A stretch of 30,040 bases of DNA. It comes from Symsagittifera roscoffensis (taxonomy: Eukaryota > Xenacoelomorpha > Acoela > Convolutidae). A program made the position numbers and the translations under genes. A model generated the notes under the pieces. That model was not told the origin of the DNA and made no database searches. It was given only the letters and a program-made list of their open reading frames with translations. The stretch covers positions 1 through 30,040 of the forward strand of contig NW_026971251.1 of NCBI RefSeq assembly GCF_963678635.1, given 5' to 3'. Positions 20,330 to 30,040 of this stretch are shown piece by piece. How positions within the stretch are numbered: position 1 is the first letter of the stretch; each line of letters opens with the position of its first letter.

Positions 20330-20870
20330 CTTTTTTTTTTCGGCTGGATAGACTTCGGCATATTTTATATTGGCTCAGAGGAGGCATGTTAGGTCGCTCG
20401 ACAAGTAAAAAAATATTACTGTTTCGAGGAAGAGGGTGATATTATTAGTTTTTTTTTCGGATTAAGAAGTTTCGGCTTAATAGGTTTCGGCCTTACAAAA
20501 TTGGCTTGGTGACCTCATCTTGCGTCGATTGACAAGCAAAGAAGATTTTTTTTGAGCTTGTGTGTGTGTGATTTGAGAATTAGAGGGAAATAGAATTTTT
20601 TCATTTTTCATAAGTTATTCGACTTTTTTTTCTTTTGTTCTTTTATTGTTTTTCCGGCTCAAAAGTTTTTGGTCTAATAAAATCGGCTGGGATGTGTTTT
20701 TTTTGTGTATCATTTGACAAAAAAATGAAGTTTGTGTGCGTGTGGTTTGAGGGTGACGGGACCTTTTTTTTCTAAGTATTAAGTCTTGGTAATTTTTGTT
20801 ACTATAGGGTTTTTGTAAAAGTATTTTCGGCTTTGTAAAAGTATTTGCTTGGTAAATCTTCTCCTTATGC
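20330..20870 (+). repeat. TTCGGC-type degenerate repeats
   Basis: Units start with a T-run and CGG near 20340, 20458, 20653 and 20825. They then have TTCGGC or a variant of it 15-20 bp later, TTGGCTTGG or TCGGCTGGG, and GCTCGACAAG or CGATTGACAAG. TGTGTGTG-GGTTTGAGGG-like stretches occur between units. A remnant lies at 21476-21515. No gene was recognised. Confidence 0.5.
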
Positions 20871-21899
20871 TTTTTCCGGATTGGCTTTACTTTTTTTCGT
20901 TTCAGTGGCTTTCTTGTTTTTTATTGCAGTTGTGCGTATCTGAGCTTCGCCTATGCGCTGATTTTTCAACTGCCACATTTTTAATCATCAAACTATCCCA
21001 CTTGGTCTTTCCAGCTCAATCTAGCTTTTTATTCGACAAAGTTTTGTACATTTTAAATTATTTAAAACTTTAGCAACAACTTGGACAACAAAAACTACCA
21101 ATATTTAAAGCAGTGATGACACAGTTTTGGAGAAACAAGAGAGAAACAAAGATTATGTCATGCTTAAATTGATTCCATACTTAAAGTAAACGTGTGTTAT
21201 TTCAAATGATTTAATGATATCTATTTCAAATCGCAAAACTCATCAATGTTTTTTTATAAATTGTCTGTGTCAGAGTTTTAATAATAAATCCTAAAACAGA
21301 TTTCAAGGAATTAAAAACGCCAATAAATCAAATAAAAGCACTAAATCCTAGGTTTATTCAATAGCTTTTTGATTGATCTTTAAAGAAGACGTTTCTTAAT
21401 TCAAAATTTTTTAAAATAATTTTTCTGCACTTTGTTTTTGCAGGGATTTCTCAGATTTTTGGATTCTACTACCTTTCGGCTTTCTTAGTTTCGGCTTTCT
21501 AATTAGATGGCCTTCCTACTTTTCTTCTCATTTTGGCTTTATTTAGTTATTTTACATCATTTAGTTGTGGGGATTCATTTTCAAATCTGGGTATATTTTT
21601 TTCGGAAGGTCTTTTTTGGAATTATCTTAAGGAAAAAAACAGCATGAGAGTTTTCTTGTCAATTTCAACACAAGAGCATAAAACTCAGAGTTTTCAGTTT
21701 ACAGCTTGAAAATATTTTTTGCTTTATTCCTTTCCGTCAATTTTACACCACCGAATAGCTTGATTCACCTGATTAAAATTGATTGAAGCCACTTATCCAC
21801 GGAAAGTTCTATTTGTCTGTTATTGAACTCTCCAAATAACTAATTTTATTTTCAAATTTGTTTTTTTTAGCGCGATCAAATAATCTCAGCTCTTCTCCC
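20871..21899. other. No supported gene
   Basis: AT-rich sequence with T-runs. The plus-strand ORF 20849-21073 is Leu/Phe-rich, starts inside the TTCGGC repeat region and shows no conserved features. The remainder has no open frame or repeat I can support beyond the 21476-21515 remnant. Confidence 0.45.
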
Positions 21900-22190
21900 G
21901 GAAAGTATCGTTCATTTGTTGCTGCAATCAGTTATTGGCTCTCTCCGGGTCTGGGAATGCAAGTTTCAAATCTGCACTAAGTGTTACAAATGACGTTAAA
22001 TTGTTTTGGAAACTGCCGACATTAAGGAAGTAGCCACACTGAACAATTCAATCGTTTCGCTGAGTATGTTTCACGCAGCATGAACAAGTTTTTCATCCAC
22101 TTTTTTCTGTGAAAGAGCTCACTACGATGCGAGAATTAGTGGCTTTTTCAGAACCAGAAAAACCGATAAGACCTAGAATTTGATTGACAA
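21900..22190 (-). mobile_element. Third, inverted relative of the foldback loop
   Basis: On the minus strand, GCATCGTAGTGA (22130-22119) is followed by CTCTTTCAC and GTTCATGC-GCGTGAAA, as in the loops at 17137 and 17721. CATTCCCAGACCCGGA corresponds to the CATTTTCAGACCCGGA of element 1. Inverted arms are not clear, so this is a partial or older copy. Confidence 0.5.
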
Positions 22191-23880
22191 GACCTAGAAC
22201 TTTTGATTGTTTCAAAGAGGGTCTAGCTCTGGTCATTTTCCCTATGTATATTTTTAAAAATTTTAAAGTCTATAGAAATGATTGCAGAAATAAATCATTT
22301 TGGGAGCCATTATACTTGAAGGTTATAAATCTTAATTTGATTCTACTTCTCTCGCAAGTGTAGAGCTAGTTGCTCTGAAAATGTTTGAAGTTCATTCTGA
22401 GAAAAATTTAACTTGAATTTTTGTCTGAAAAAACTTTTTGCTAATTTATTATGAACGCAATTTCCTAATTTACAGTTTCAATTTTAAAAAATGATAGAGA
22501 CAAAACTTTTTTAGATTAGTAGCGCAATTAATATGGTTTGGCAAAAATTGGGGCAAATTTTTACCTCAACAACTTTCAAACACAAAACAAAATCAACATT
22601 TTCACTTTACCAGAAACATTGGAAATCAGTTTCAAATTTGATGAAGTTTCAAAACAATAATAAGAAAAATTCAGTACTTCTGCAACTAGAAAACATATCT
22701 TTTTTGTTTTTGCGGTTTCAATGTCTTGCTACCTTAAAAAGTTGCGTTGATCAAGAATAATCGCCAAGTTTTAAATCAATAAGAACTTTGCCTGCCTGTT
22801 TATGAAGAAGCGCAACAAGTCTTAAATAAGAAGATCCTAATTCCGGAGCTTTTATACTTATTAGTAAGGAACTTTTCAAGGTTGCGAGGTTTTAGATGTA
22901 TCACAACGTTCACTATTTTCCACTCAACTAAAACTAATTTATTCAAACTGTCTTAAAAGAATTGTATGAGAAGCTTTAAAAAAATTTTAAAGCTTCATTT
23001 TTTTAAACATTGTCGTTTCTGATTGTCGTTGCTATTTCAAATTTTTATGCAGCCAAACTCTGAGTTGATCGTGTAAATTACTTCAGAACTTTTTCTAATG
23101 ACATTACCCTTAATTTCAGTTCTTGTTTTTCTTTTTTTTTCTTTTCGTAAAATAATTGTCAAAATTGTTTTCCAAAAATGTTTTTAGGAGGGTGATCAGT
23201 GAAAAACTCTATACAATGGAAGAAAATGGCTTGATTATTCACGCCTGTTTTTTGTCCAAACTTAACACTCTGAAGTAAGGCCATTATTCAATTCTGCCAT
23301 GTATTAAGTTTTTCACAAATTTAAAAAATCGTTTAATAAGTTTTATGGTGTTTCATATTATAATTTTTTTTTTGCCACAATTTCAACAATTTTTTAAGGC
23401 AATCTTCAATCTAAATCGGTCGTTCCAGAAAAATGACAAGGTTTTTTGCTTTGTGGTAACTTTTTCTGAGAGTTATTTTAACTGGATATATCCTGTGCAG
23501 CAACCGACTGTCCTTATTTTAAAATGGACAACTTAGAAAGTTTCTTTTTTTAAATTTGACCGAAGCCACAAAACTTAAGCTGCTTAATTTCTCTAAGAAA
23601 CCAAATGAAGTGGCGTTTTTCCTATTTTAAAATATTTGCTAGAGTGATCCCGTTTTGAGACTGTAAAATATACGCTAGAAATTTTGGTCACATCTGAATT
23701 AACTTGCGTCGTAGCTTGAAAAATATTTTGGTCTGATAGACTTCTCACATAAGTTTTTTTGAGCTCTTTTTGCGGATTTGAGTCGGCGGATTGGAAAAAG
23801 ACGGGTAGATTTATTGTTGGTAAAAACTCTTTCAATTCTAGTTCCTATAGAAAGTTACTCTTCACTTTCTTAATTCATTT
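22191..23880. other. No supported gene; upstream region of the GTPase
   Basis: The sequence is AT-rich with many A and T runs. The ORFs at 22533-22760 and 23345-23536 (plus) and 23593-23835 (minus) have no recognisable motif. The last overlaps what is probably the 5' region of the GTPase gene and is the least implausible of them. No TATA box could be assigned with confidence. Confidence 0.4.
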
Positions 23881-23901
23881 TGATTCTTCAGAAATATTGT
23901 A
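23881..23901 (+). promoter_or_regulatory. Likely 5' UTR splice acceptor
   Basis: TTGATTCTTCAG ends at 23891, ten bases before the GTPase ATG, and matches a pyrimidine-tract plus CAG acceptor. TGA at 23881-23883 is in frame with the ATG, so the protein cannot extend upstream without splicing. Many IRG genes have a non-coding 5' exon followed by one long coding exon, and this layout would fit. The donor was not located. Confidence 0.4.
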
Positions 23902-25167
23902 ATGGCTCAAGCAGGGGACATTGAGGGCGAAACTTCTGAAACTATTGCGGAACTGACAAAAACTTACGGTATGGGCTCAACTCTGTACGAAAAAATGAAA
24001 GAAGCACGAGAAAAATGGCGAAAAGAAGTGATAAATATTGCGGTTATTGGTCAAGCGAGGCAGGGTAAATCTTCCCTAATCAATGCTTTTATGGGGGAAA
24101 AGGTAGCCGAAGTCAGCGCTCTTGGAGTTACCACAACAGATGTTAGGCCATTCCCTCATCCTTCCAACTCGAACATCATCTTGTGGGATGTACCCGGTGT
24201 TGACGCTGTGAATCACCAACGCGATGTCTATATTGACTCAATTGGATACAAAGAGCATCCGTATGACTTTTTCCTGATTGTCACAAAGGATATTTTTAGT
24301 TCGGACGCCAAATTTGTAGCAGAATTAGTTCAGAAGGAAAACAAGAAGTTCTACCTGGTGCGAACACATATTGATCACTCAATAAGGGATGAGAAGGAGG
24401 ACAACGAAGATATGAGTGAGGAAGAAGTGGTCGCAAAAATTCGAAAAAATCTCCAGACTGAGATTGAAAGACTTGGATTTGACACAGAGCACAAGGTGTA
24501 CATTGTAAACTGCCGAAGACCGAAGCAACTTGACTTCCCGAGGCTACAACGAGACATTTGCGAGGATAACGTGTCAACATGGAAAAGAGAAGCGTTTCTG
24601 TTAACCATTCGAGCATTTGGTCAACAGATGATTGATATGAAGTTCGATATGTTCAAAACGCGAATCTATAAAGTTGCGCTTGCCTCGGCTGCTGGTGGCG
24701 CTATTCCGATTCCCGGAGTCGGTGCTATGATCGACATGGTAATTTTGATTGAAGAACTCCTGACATATTTTGTCGGCTTCGGGTTGACAAGAGGGGCAAT
24801 TGCAAGCTTAGAGGAGCTGAATGGATTAGAGTCGGGAACCATTGAGAGCGACATTGCCGTTTCAATGGAAAAAGATCACAAACTGCTGTTTCTTATACGC
24901 AAAGAAGCTCCTGACAGAATTTTGTCGAAAGAAGCTCTAAAAACTGCAGCTTTGACAATTGTCAAGACATGCAGTGGAATTATTTTGACTGAACTGACAT
25001 TGATAGCCGCCTCGGAGGCTGTCGAAAGTTCTGTTGCGTGGTTTCTACCAATTCTTGGAAGCGTCATTGCGGCTGGAATATCATATTCAGTGACTGCATA
25101 CCAACTTCGTTTGATCCTAAAGGAAGTAAAAGAAGTAGCTGAGCTTATCAATGCTTGTATCAAGTGA
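23902..25167 (+). CDS. Immunity-related GTPase (IRG/p47 family)
   Basis: An intact, intronless 421-aa protein of usual IRG length. It is a dynamin-like GTPase of the family that in vertebrates acts at membranes in cell-autonomous defence; its invertebrate role is unknown. Visible motifs: helical N-terminus (1-43); P-loop GQARQGKS (50-57), of the GKS rather than the GMS class; switch I region GVTTTD (75-80); G3 DVPGVD (96-101); G4 position RTHID (154-158), where the family usually has TKxD, so the Lys is His here. The helical C-terminal domain has the IRG hallmark IPIPGVGAMID (268-278) and a hydrophobic segment WFLPILGSVIAAGISYS (380-396) before the final helix. An in-frame TGA at 23881 supports this ATG. 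Base composition is markedly richer in G+C than its surroundings, as expected for the only intact gene. The nearest poly(A)-like word downstream is ATTAAA at 25592. Confidence 0.95.
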   Translation: MAQAGDIEGETSETIAELTKTYGMGSTLYEKMKEAREKWRKEVINIAVIGQARQGKSSLINAFMGEKVAEVSALGVTTTDVRPFPHPSNSNIILWDVPGVDAVNHQRDVYIDSIGYKEHPYDFFLIVTKDIFSSDAKFVAELVQKENKKFYLVRTHIDHSIRDEKEDNEDMSEEEVVAKIRKNLQTEIERLGFDTEHKVYIVNCRRPKQLDFPRLQRDICEDNVSTWKREAFLLTIRAFGQQMIDMKFDMFKTRIYKVALASAAGGAIPIPGVGAMIDMVILIEELLTYFVGFGLTRGAIASLEELNGLESGTIESDIAVSMEKDHKLLFLIRKEAPDRILSKEALKTAALTIVKTCSGIILTELTLIAASEAVESSVAWFLPILGSVIAAGISYSVTAYQLRLILKEVKEVAELINACIK

Positions 25168-25257
25168 GATTCTTGATAATGAACTGCGATTTTCTATTAC
25201 TAACTAGTCTGTTGCTATATCTGTATTTTCACTACGTTTCCGATATATCATTCAAAG

Positions 25258-25390
25258 CTCAATTTTTGAAAAAGTGATAATGCCAGGCACGTTACTAACA
25301 AAACGTACTCAGATATATGACAAATTTCTCAAACTATTGCAGAAAGTAACGTAGTATGGCTTGTTATCAATTTTTTCATTTTTGAAGATG
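25258..25390. repeat. Imperfect inverted repeat 3' of the GTPase gene
   Basis: The segment TTTTTGAAAAAGTGATAATGCC-ACGTTACT (about 25263-25295) pairs imperfectly with the reverse complement of 25343-25385 (AGTAACGTAGTATGGCTTGTTATC...). About 70% of positions match over ~40 bp. It could form a hairpin in the 3' UTR or be an old foldback remnant. Confidence 0.45.
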
Positions 25391-26309
25391 AAACTCTGAG
25401 GTACATTTGATGACTTCCCAGGTTTGAAACAGAAGAAAAAGTTTTTTTTTCAATATTTCTTTAAACAATCAAATAATTTTAAATCTCACACTGCCTCTAA
25501 CAAAAGTACGGCAAAACACGTCTTTAGATTTGTTTGATTGTTTGACTGGTGTATTGAAAACATCATTTATTTGTTGAAGTAATTGCTCTGAATTAAATTT
25601 ACTTAAATAACACATTTGAATTTAAATAATTGTAAAGTAAATATAAAGATTTCACCCAAATCACTGTAACAATTGTAAATAACCACTGTACATTTTTGTC
25701 AAATTATGTTTTAATCAGCCGTTTGCAATTCAAAACTAATGTAAGATCTGGATTTTTTGGTAAGGTAGATCTAGGGACCAATATAATATAATTCTTTTCA
25801 AAATTACTGATGAGCCGACCCAATTTTCTTTTCCAGGCTCAAAGAACATTATAGTCATTTAGTTTTTGCTCCATATTCAATTTTTTTTGGAAAATTTGAA
25901 CACTAAAACTGCCGTGCATTCATTTTCAAGTAAGCAACCTTATGATTGATCAAAAAACCATTTCGAAAAAAAATAATATTGTATTCACAATATCAAAAAA
26001 AAACATGTTTTTTGATTCAAGGGTCTGATTTATCAAAAAAATGCAGAAGCTGAAAAATTTACTAGGGACAAGAGAACCAAATTGTATTTTAAGAACAACC
26101 AGCCCGATGGATCAATTCGGATGTTAAAAGAAATAGATTGAGCTGAAGCTCACCTAATCAAATTGAACGACCATTGCAGAATTTTTGCATGATTGAACCA
26201 AAAGCTCCGAAAAAACCTTGGATTTGAAAAAGTTAATTTAAAATAGCCTAAAAACTAAGAAAAATTACTTGAATTTAACCGGGCCAAAAATCCAAAACAG
26301 TGCTGAAAT
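25391..26309. other. No supported feature
   Basis: AT-rich non-coding sequence. ATTAAA at 25592-25597 is a possible poly(A) signal for the GTPase gene. No repeat, RNA gene or open frame of note was seen. Confidence 0.45.
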
Positions 26310-26585
26310 GACGCAATTTAAGGGAACAAATATCTTAAACTATACGATTAGTTTTTTTAAATCACCCTTTTATGACCAAAGCTTATGAATGGAAACATGT
26401 TTCAGTAAATGTAAATTTTGTACCTAGTAAAAAATTTCACAGACAGTCTTAACTGAAGCAACTTAAAGGAGCAAACTTTTTAAACTATACGGATCTTTTT
26501 TGAAACACCAGCTCATTATCAAAGCTTAGGAACGAAAACTTGATTCAGTATGTATAAATGTTGCTCCTTGTAAAAATTTTCTTAT
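26310..26585 (+). repeat. Two-copy ~145-bp tandem repeat
   Basis: GCAATTTAAGGGAACAAA (from about 26313) is matched 145 bp later by GCAACTTAAAGGAGCAAA. Both are followed by TTAAACTATACG, TCAAAGCTTA or CCAAAGCTTA, a TTCAGTA-GTAAAT-like stretch and CTAGTAAAAAATTT or CTTGTAAAAATTTT. The copies are diverged. No coding content is seen. Confidence 0.7.
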
Positions 26586-27594
26586 GATTTATGATGTAAA
26601 ACCACTATAAAAAAAACTAATAACTAATCAATCATATTCCATCTCTAACATTTACACTTATTTGTAAGTGCTGAAACTATTTGTAGTTTCAGCACCAAAA
26701 CATTTTAAATAAAACTCAGAATACAGTTGTTCTCCTTCTGCATAACCTCCAAGAACTAACTCGCATATACCAGTATACCCTAGATCTATTAGGACTAGGA
26801 GATATAAGAGTAAGATTAAGATCGGTATTTGACTAAAAAATTGCACGAATCTATCCGGCCGAAAATAAGATAACGTAACGAGCAGACGGACGGTGTACAT
26901 TATCTGAAATTACTCTGTGAGTATATTCAATAGAACTTAACTCATCAGTAAAATTGAAACTTAAAGTTCATAAATGTTTCTTGAGAAAGCAATAAAACGA
27001 CTATATTAATGAATGCTTGGGGTGTAAGTAAAATTGACTTATACAAAAAAATTTTCTGCCAAACACTGGTAGAAAAAATATTCAATTCGTCATCAAATAA
27101 GCGATTAAGCAACAACAAAATAGAGTTCTTCAAATTTTGAAATCCAAAAAAAACGGAATGAAGAGTAAAAACACATTTAAAAGCTTACAGAAAACCTCAT
27201 TTTGAAAATCTAAATGCATAAAATAACCTTGCGTGTGATTCACACCTACAATGCTTCAAACAGATTGTCGAACGTGACAATTGAATAGTTTACTTTTTGT
27301 AATCAATAGTATATTCTTGTTTAAGTTATTCACCTTAGCTTACCATTTTCATTGGTCCGTGCGTATAATATTTTCTGCCATCAATAATTTGATAGAGCTT
27401 ACTTCATGAATATAAATCAAATGGAATTTTATTTTAAAAAATCAATAAAAGTTTTCGAAAAGCATTAAAATCGTTACAGCTCGAATACTACAAACTTTTG
27501 AGCAGCCACGATTAGAGGCCATAGTTGCAATCTCCGAGAATGTCCTGATAACATAAAATCAGATGTTATATACCATTTGTTTAACATAATGTCC
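26586..27594. other. Non-coding, with one perfect hairpin
   Basis: At 26668-26695 a 12-bp perfect stem (GTGCTGAAACTA and TAGTTTCAGCAC) encloses a 4-base loop. The surroundings do not extend the stem. The ORFs at 26658-26900 and 26945-27133 (minus) show no conserved features. ATGTCCTGATAACAT recurs at about 27540 and 27590, next to the A/T block. Confidence 0.5.
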
Positions 27595-28170
27595 TGATAA
27601 CATTATGCCATTTGATTTTATAATATTTTATATTATTGTTTTTTTTTGTATTATATTGTAATGTAGTAATATATTATATTATATCATATTATTTTTTATT
27701 TTTTACATTTAATTTTTTTATGTTATAATATATTCTATTATCATATATTACACTATTTTAAAATATTTTATATTTTTTCTATTATCCTACATTATATCGT
27801 TTTTTATATTTTAATATTTTATTTTTATCATGTATTACATTGTATTATAACATTTTATTTTATTTAATATAACATAATTTTTAATATTACTATCTGTCTT
27901 GTAGAATATCAAGTTATATTACTTTATCTTATAAAATTTTGTATTATATTTTATTATATTATTTTATAATATAACATTTTTTATTGTATCAAATTATCAA
28001 ATTTATTATACTACAAATTATAGTACTATAAAATATAGTATGTTATATTATGTATTATTTTACATTATTTTGTTTTTCAAATTATGATATATTATGTTTC
28101 ATTATAAAACATTATGTTATGTTAATTATTTTATATTGTATTACGCTATATGTTATTATATGATTGCCAT
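27595..28170. repeat. Nearly pure A/T low-complexity block
   Basis: About 570 bp are composed almost wholly of TATTATATT-like words, with only scattered C and G. There is no fixed unit length, so it is low-complexity rather than a satellite. Immediately after it TGATTGCCAT occurs three times (28160-28194). Confidence 0.85.
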
Positions 28171-28189
28171 GATTGCCATTATATGATTG

Positions 28190-28345
28190 CCATATCATGT
28201 CATGGTCGGCAAGGTTAACTTTGCAACATTCGCAGACGGCAGATATGTCATCCAGTTTCCAATCATAGCGAAATGGATGGCGTCATTGAACTCTTTCAGG
28301 TACAGATACAATCTGTGCTTTTTAAGGAGTTAGATGACAACCATG
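28190..28345 (-). pseudogene. Retroelement-like zinc-motif relic
   Basis: Read on the minus strand, one frame gives YLKEFNDAIH. After a one-base shift the next frame gives FRYDWKLDDISAVCECC and then VNLADH. The pattern basic/aromatic-W, then C-x-C-C and a following His, resembles the Cys/His segment found after the reverse transcriptase in some metazoan retroelement proteins. In that family a CxCG and a later HAxxC are usual; here the Gly is Cys and the sequence runs into the TGATTGCCAT repeats and A/T block. It is only a ~45-codon fragment and is identified from memory of the motif. Confidence 0.4.
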
Positions 28346-29099
28346 TTGATGTTCATTCATACCGAAGTAATTCTAATGATTTTTTCTCTGTATCATTTGT
28401 GTGTTAAGGATTTTTCTGTAGTAGCTCGTCCAGAATTCACTCTTAGCTTGCGTTAAAACCCGACTTAAAATTACGTGGTTGCCGTTTTGTTCACATTCTT
28501 CGTTGACTAGTTTTTTTGAAGTTAAGCAGTGTGAAAGTCTTTGAACATTCTATTTGGAAGCTGCTGATTTTGATTGGAATAATGATGCCAATTCCTCCAT
28601 GTCGTATTTGTCGTGTAAGTTTTCTTGACAGATCCAAAAGTTCAAAGTTTCTTCTTTTTACAGTTGACTACAGTCTCCCAAATAATGTGGCACTTTCCGT
28701 TTATAGATGTAAGCATCTCAATCTAACAGATGTAACTCTCTTATAAAACTTTCTAAACAGTTTTCAGAGCTATCAAGACTAAAGAAAAATGGTTCTGAGG
28801 ACTCATGATCGATAGCAACCAATGAGTATCCAGCGGGCTTATGTTTTTCTAGATAGGTGCATGCCAAAGAGCTTGAAAATTTTCAAATTTGTATTTGTGG
28901 CAACCATTTTTGGCTGTTGTCATTATCACGACAGCTGGATCATGATCTTTACATAATCGCTCGTGCGTTTTATGATCAAAATAGTTGTAATAAAAATGAA
29001 AACAGTTACGGTACAACTGCTTTAAACTTTTTTTTTGCCTTCGATCTTCACAAACGAATTGTAGCAGGTCTTATATCAAAAGTTGTGAATTCCGGGTTC
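28346..29099. other. No supported gene; one intron-like segment
   Basis: At 28614-28664 a ~50-bp segment begins GTAAGT and ends TTTTTACAG, so it looks like a short intron. On the left is a frame reading MPIPPCRICR, but after joining, the downstream frame closes within about 20 codons and no family is recognised. The ORF 28857-29105 has no conserved feature. Confidence 0.3.
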
Positions 29100-30013
29100 A
29101 AATAACAAAGCAGATCCATGATAAAATATCTGCACTTTCAAACTTTGAGACAATCATTTTACTGAGATCTCCTTTTTGATGCGTTCCGGGCTTTGTATAG
29201 GTGTGAGGATCAGTCTCTTTAAGTTTAGGGTCAACTAACCTACCAACAAAAGATCGGGCTTGTATCTAAGCTGATAGGCGGCAGTGTAGCATAACAAAAA
29301 GCAATTGTGATCGCTGTGATTACGAATATTAACCAATTGTTGTGAACAAGCTATTTTAGCGGGAGAGGTATAAGCGAAGAGCCTCTTGGTAACGTTTAGT
29401 AACAATTGTTCCGAATTTCATGTAAAACTCACTTACAAGCTGAAGATCCCATCCGCTACCATGAGCTGAAAAATTCTGGAAAGCAGCTTCCATTTTTCCG
29501 AGCATTTCGAGAAACAATTCATCAGACAAACCGTTTCCATACAGGGTTACCATCAGAGAAGTAGCGAAAATTTCAATGCGTTCGTTTTCAGGTTGTTGTA
29601 CGCTTTGGTCCAGAACAGCATTAGCATGCTTGATTAAAGTAAGTTTAGCCCAAAACTGTACTTTGCAGGGTCAATTACAAGTTCTATTATCAAACTTTGA
29701 ATCTCATTTTTCTTCAGAAATATAAATTGGATAAGAACATTTTCAATATTTCGATTGGGGAATTATAAAAATCATTAACCTAAACTTTATGGTTGATTCA
29801 CGAACTTCAATTGAAGTTGAAAAGTTATCAATGTCACTTGCCTGTGTGGTTGAGCCAGAGGGACCGCTGAGTGATGTGTGTTGTTGATCTAAAAGAGGTA
29901 GCCTATCCTCTGATTGAATGTGATCTTTGAAATCTTTTAGCTCACAAAAACCAAGCCGACAAAATTGACATAGATTGTTAAATTTTTGATGACCTGATTC
30001 AATATGCTGCTGC
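29100..30013 (-). pseudogene. Second Polinton-like zinc-finger/polymerase gene, N-terminal part
   Basis: The gene enters from the right edge. A likely exon starts after AAATTGCAG at about 30013 and gives HIESGH (the His pair of one finger), then CQFCRLGF...DH (a second finger with its last His lost). A probable ~100-bp intron follows. From about 29655 downwards the frame reads KLTLIKHANAVLDQ and FSAHGSGWDLQ (to about 29420). It then shifts to RGSSLIPLPLK (about 29385-29350) and continues with LVNIRNHSDHNCFLLCYTAA (about 29330-29270). These GSGW, RGSS-IPLP and N-CF-L blocks are, to my knowledge, the conserved region before the polymerase domain in zinc-finger PolB transposon proteins. It carries a frameshift and stops, so it is broken. 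It is of a different subfamily from the 10.3-14.4 kb relic, in opposite orientation. Confidence 0.6.
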
Positions 30014-30040
30014 AATTTCGATTAAAAAAACTGCAAAATT

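Noticed and set aside
20849-21073. Possible small membrane protein ORF
   Set aside because: The hydrophobic product arises from T-rich sequence, begins within a degenerate repeat and shows no supporting signal.
24296-25163. Several minus-strand ORFs inside the GTPase gene
   Set aside because: They are antisense shadows of the intact GTPase coding frame.
23902-25167. Bacterial-type GTPase or contaminant, because the gene lacks introns
   Set aside because: A single long coding exon is typical of IRG genes, and the flanks are continuous AT-rich eukaryotic sequence with a splice acceptor just before the ATG.

Overview
The window is AT-rich metazoan-type nuclear DNA. It has no operons and almost no long open frames, but it shows GT..AG splice-like signals, dense families of decayed repeats, relics of large animal DNA transposons and a single-exon immunity-related GTPase (IRG). 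The host cannot be named from sequence alone. The IRG gene together with zinc-finger/family-B-polymerase transposon relics fits an invertebrate such as a cnidarian or sponge (inference).

Left third (1-10,130): a mosaic of local segmental duplications. A ~2,375-bp direct duplication (636-2797 and 3011-5168) is followed by an ~875-bp tandem duplication (4890-5764 and 5765-6640), a ~670-bp older tandem duplication (7186-7640 and 7852-8310), and a third partial copy of the whole series (8421-10,027). Riding in these copies are a minus-strand ~109-codon ORF present three times, a plus-strand exon-like segment present twice, a 62-codon ORF present three times (one broken), tRNA-like A/B-box pairs, and arrays of TGACGTCA-like sites. 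The last array ends in a TATAAAG box and sits just in front of the next region.

10,350-14,366: a plus-strand, multiply broken gene for a zinc-finger protein with a family B DNA polymerase of the Polinton/Maverick-like type. The exonuclease and polymerase catalytic residues that can be inspected are substituted, and an internal block is missing. A second relic of related type, on the minus strand, runs off the right edge (29,100-30,013).

14,370-23,880: no recognisable gene. It holds a ~590-bp element with 20-bp terminal inverted repeats packed with GGAATCCGCAA-like repeats, a ~20-bp minisatellite, two adjacent foldback elements plus a distant inverted third copy, a strongly decayed ~190-bp satellite, and TTCGGC-type repeats.

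23,902-25,167: the only clearly intact gene, an intronless 421-codon IRG-family GTPase, probably with an intron in its 5' UTR. 25,170-29,100 is repeat-rich non-coding DNA with a nearly pure A/T block and a small minus-strand retroelement-like relic. Apart from the IRG gene, I see decayed mobile and tandem DNA and no multi-gene system.
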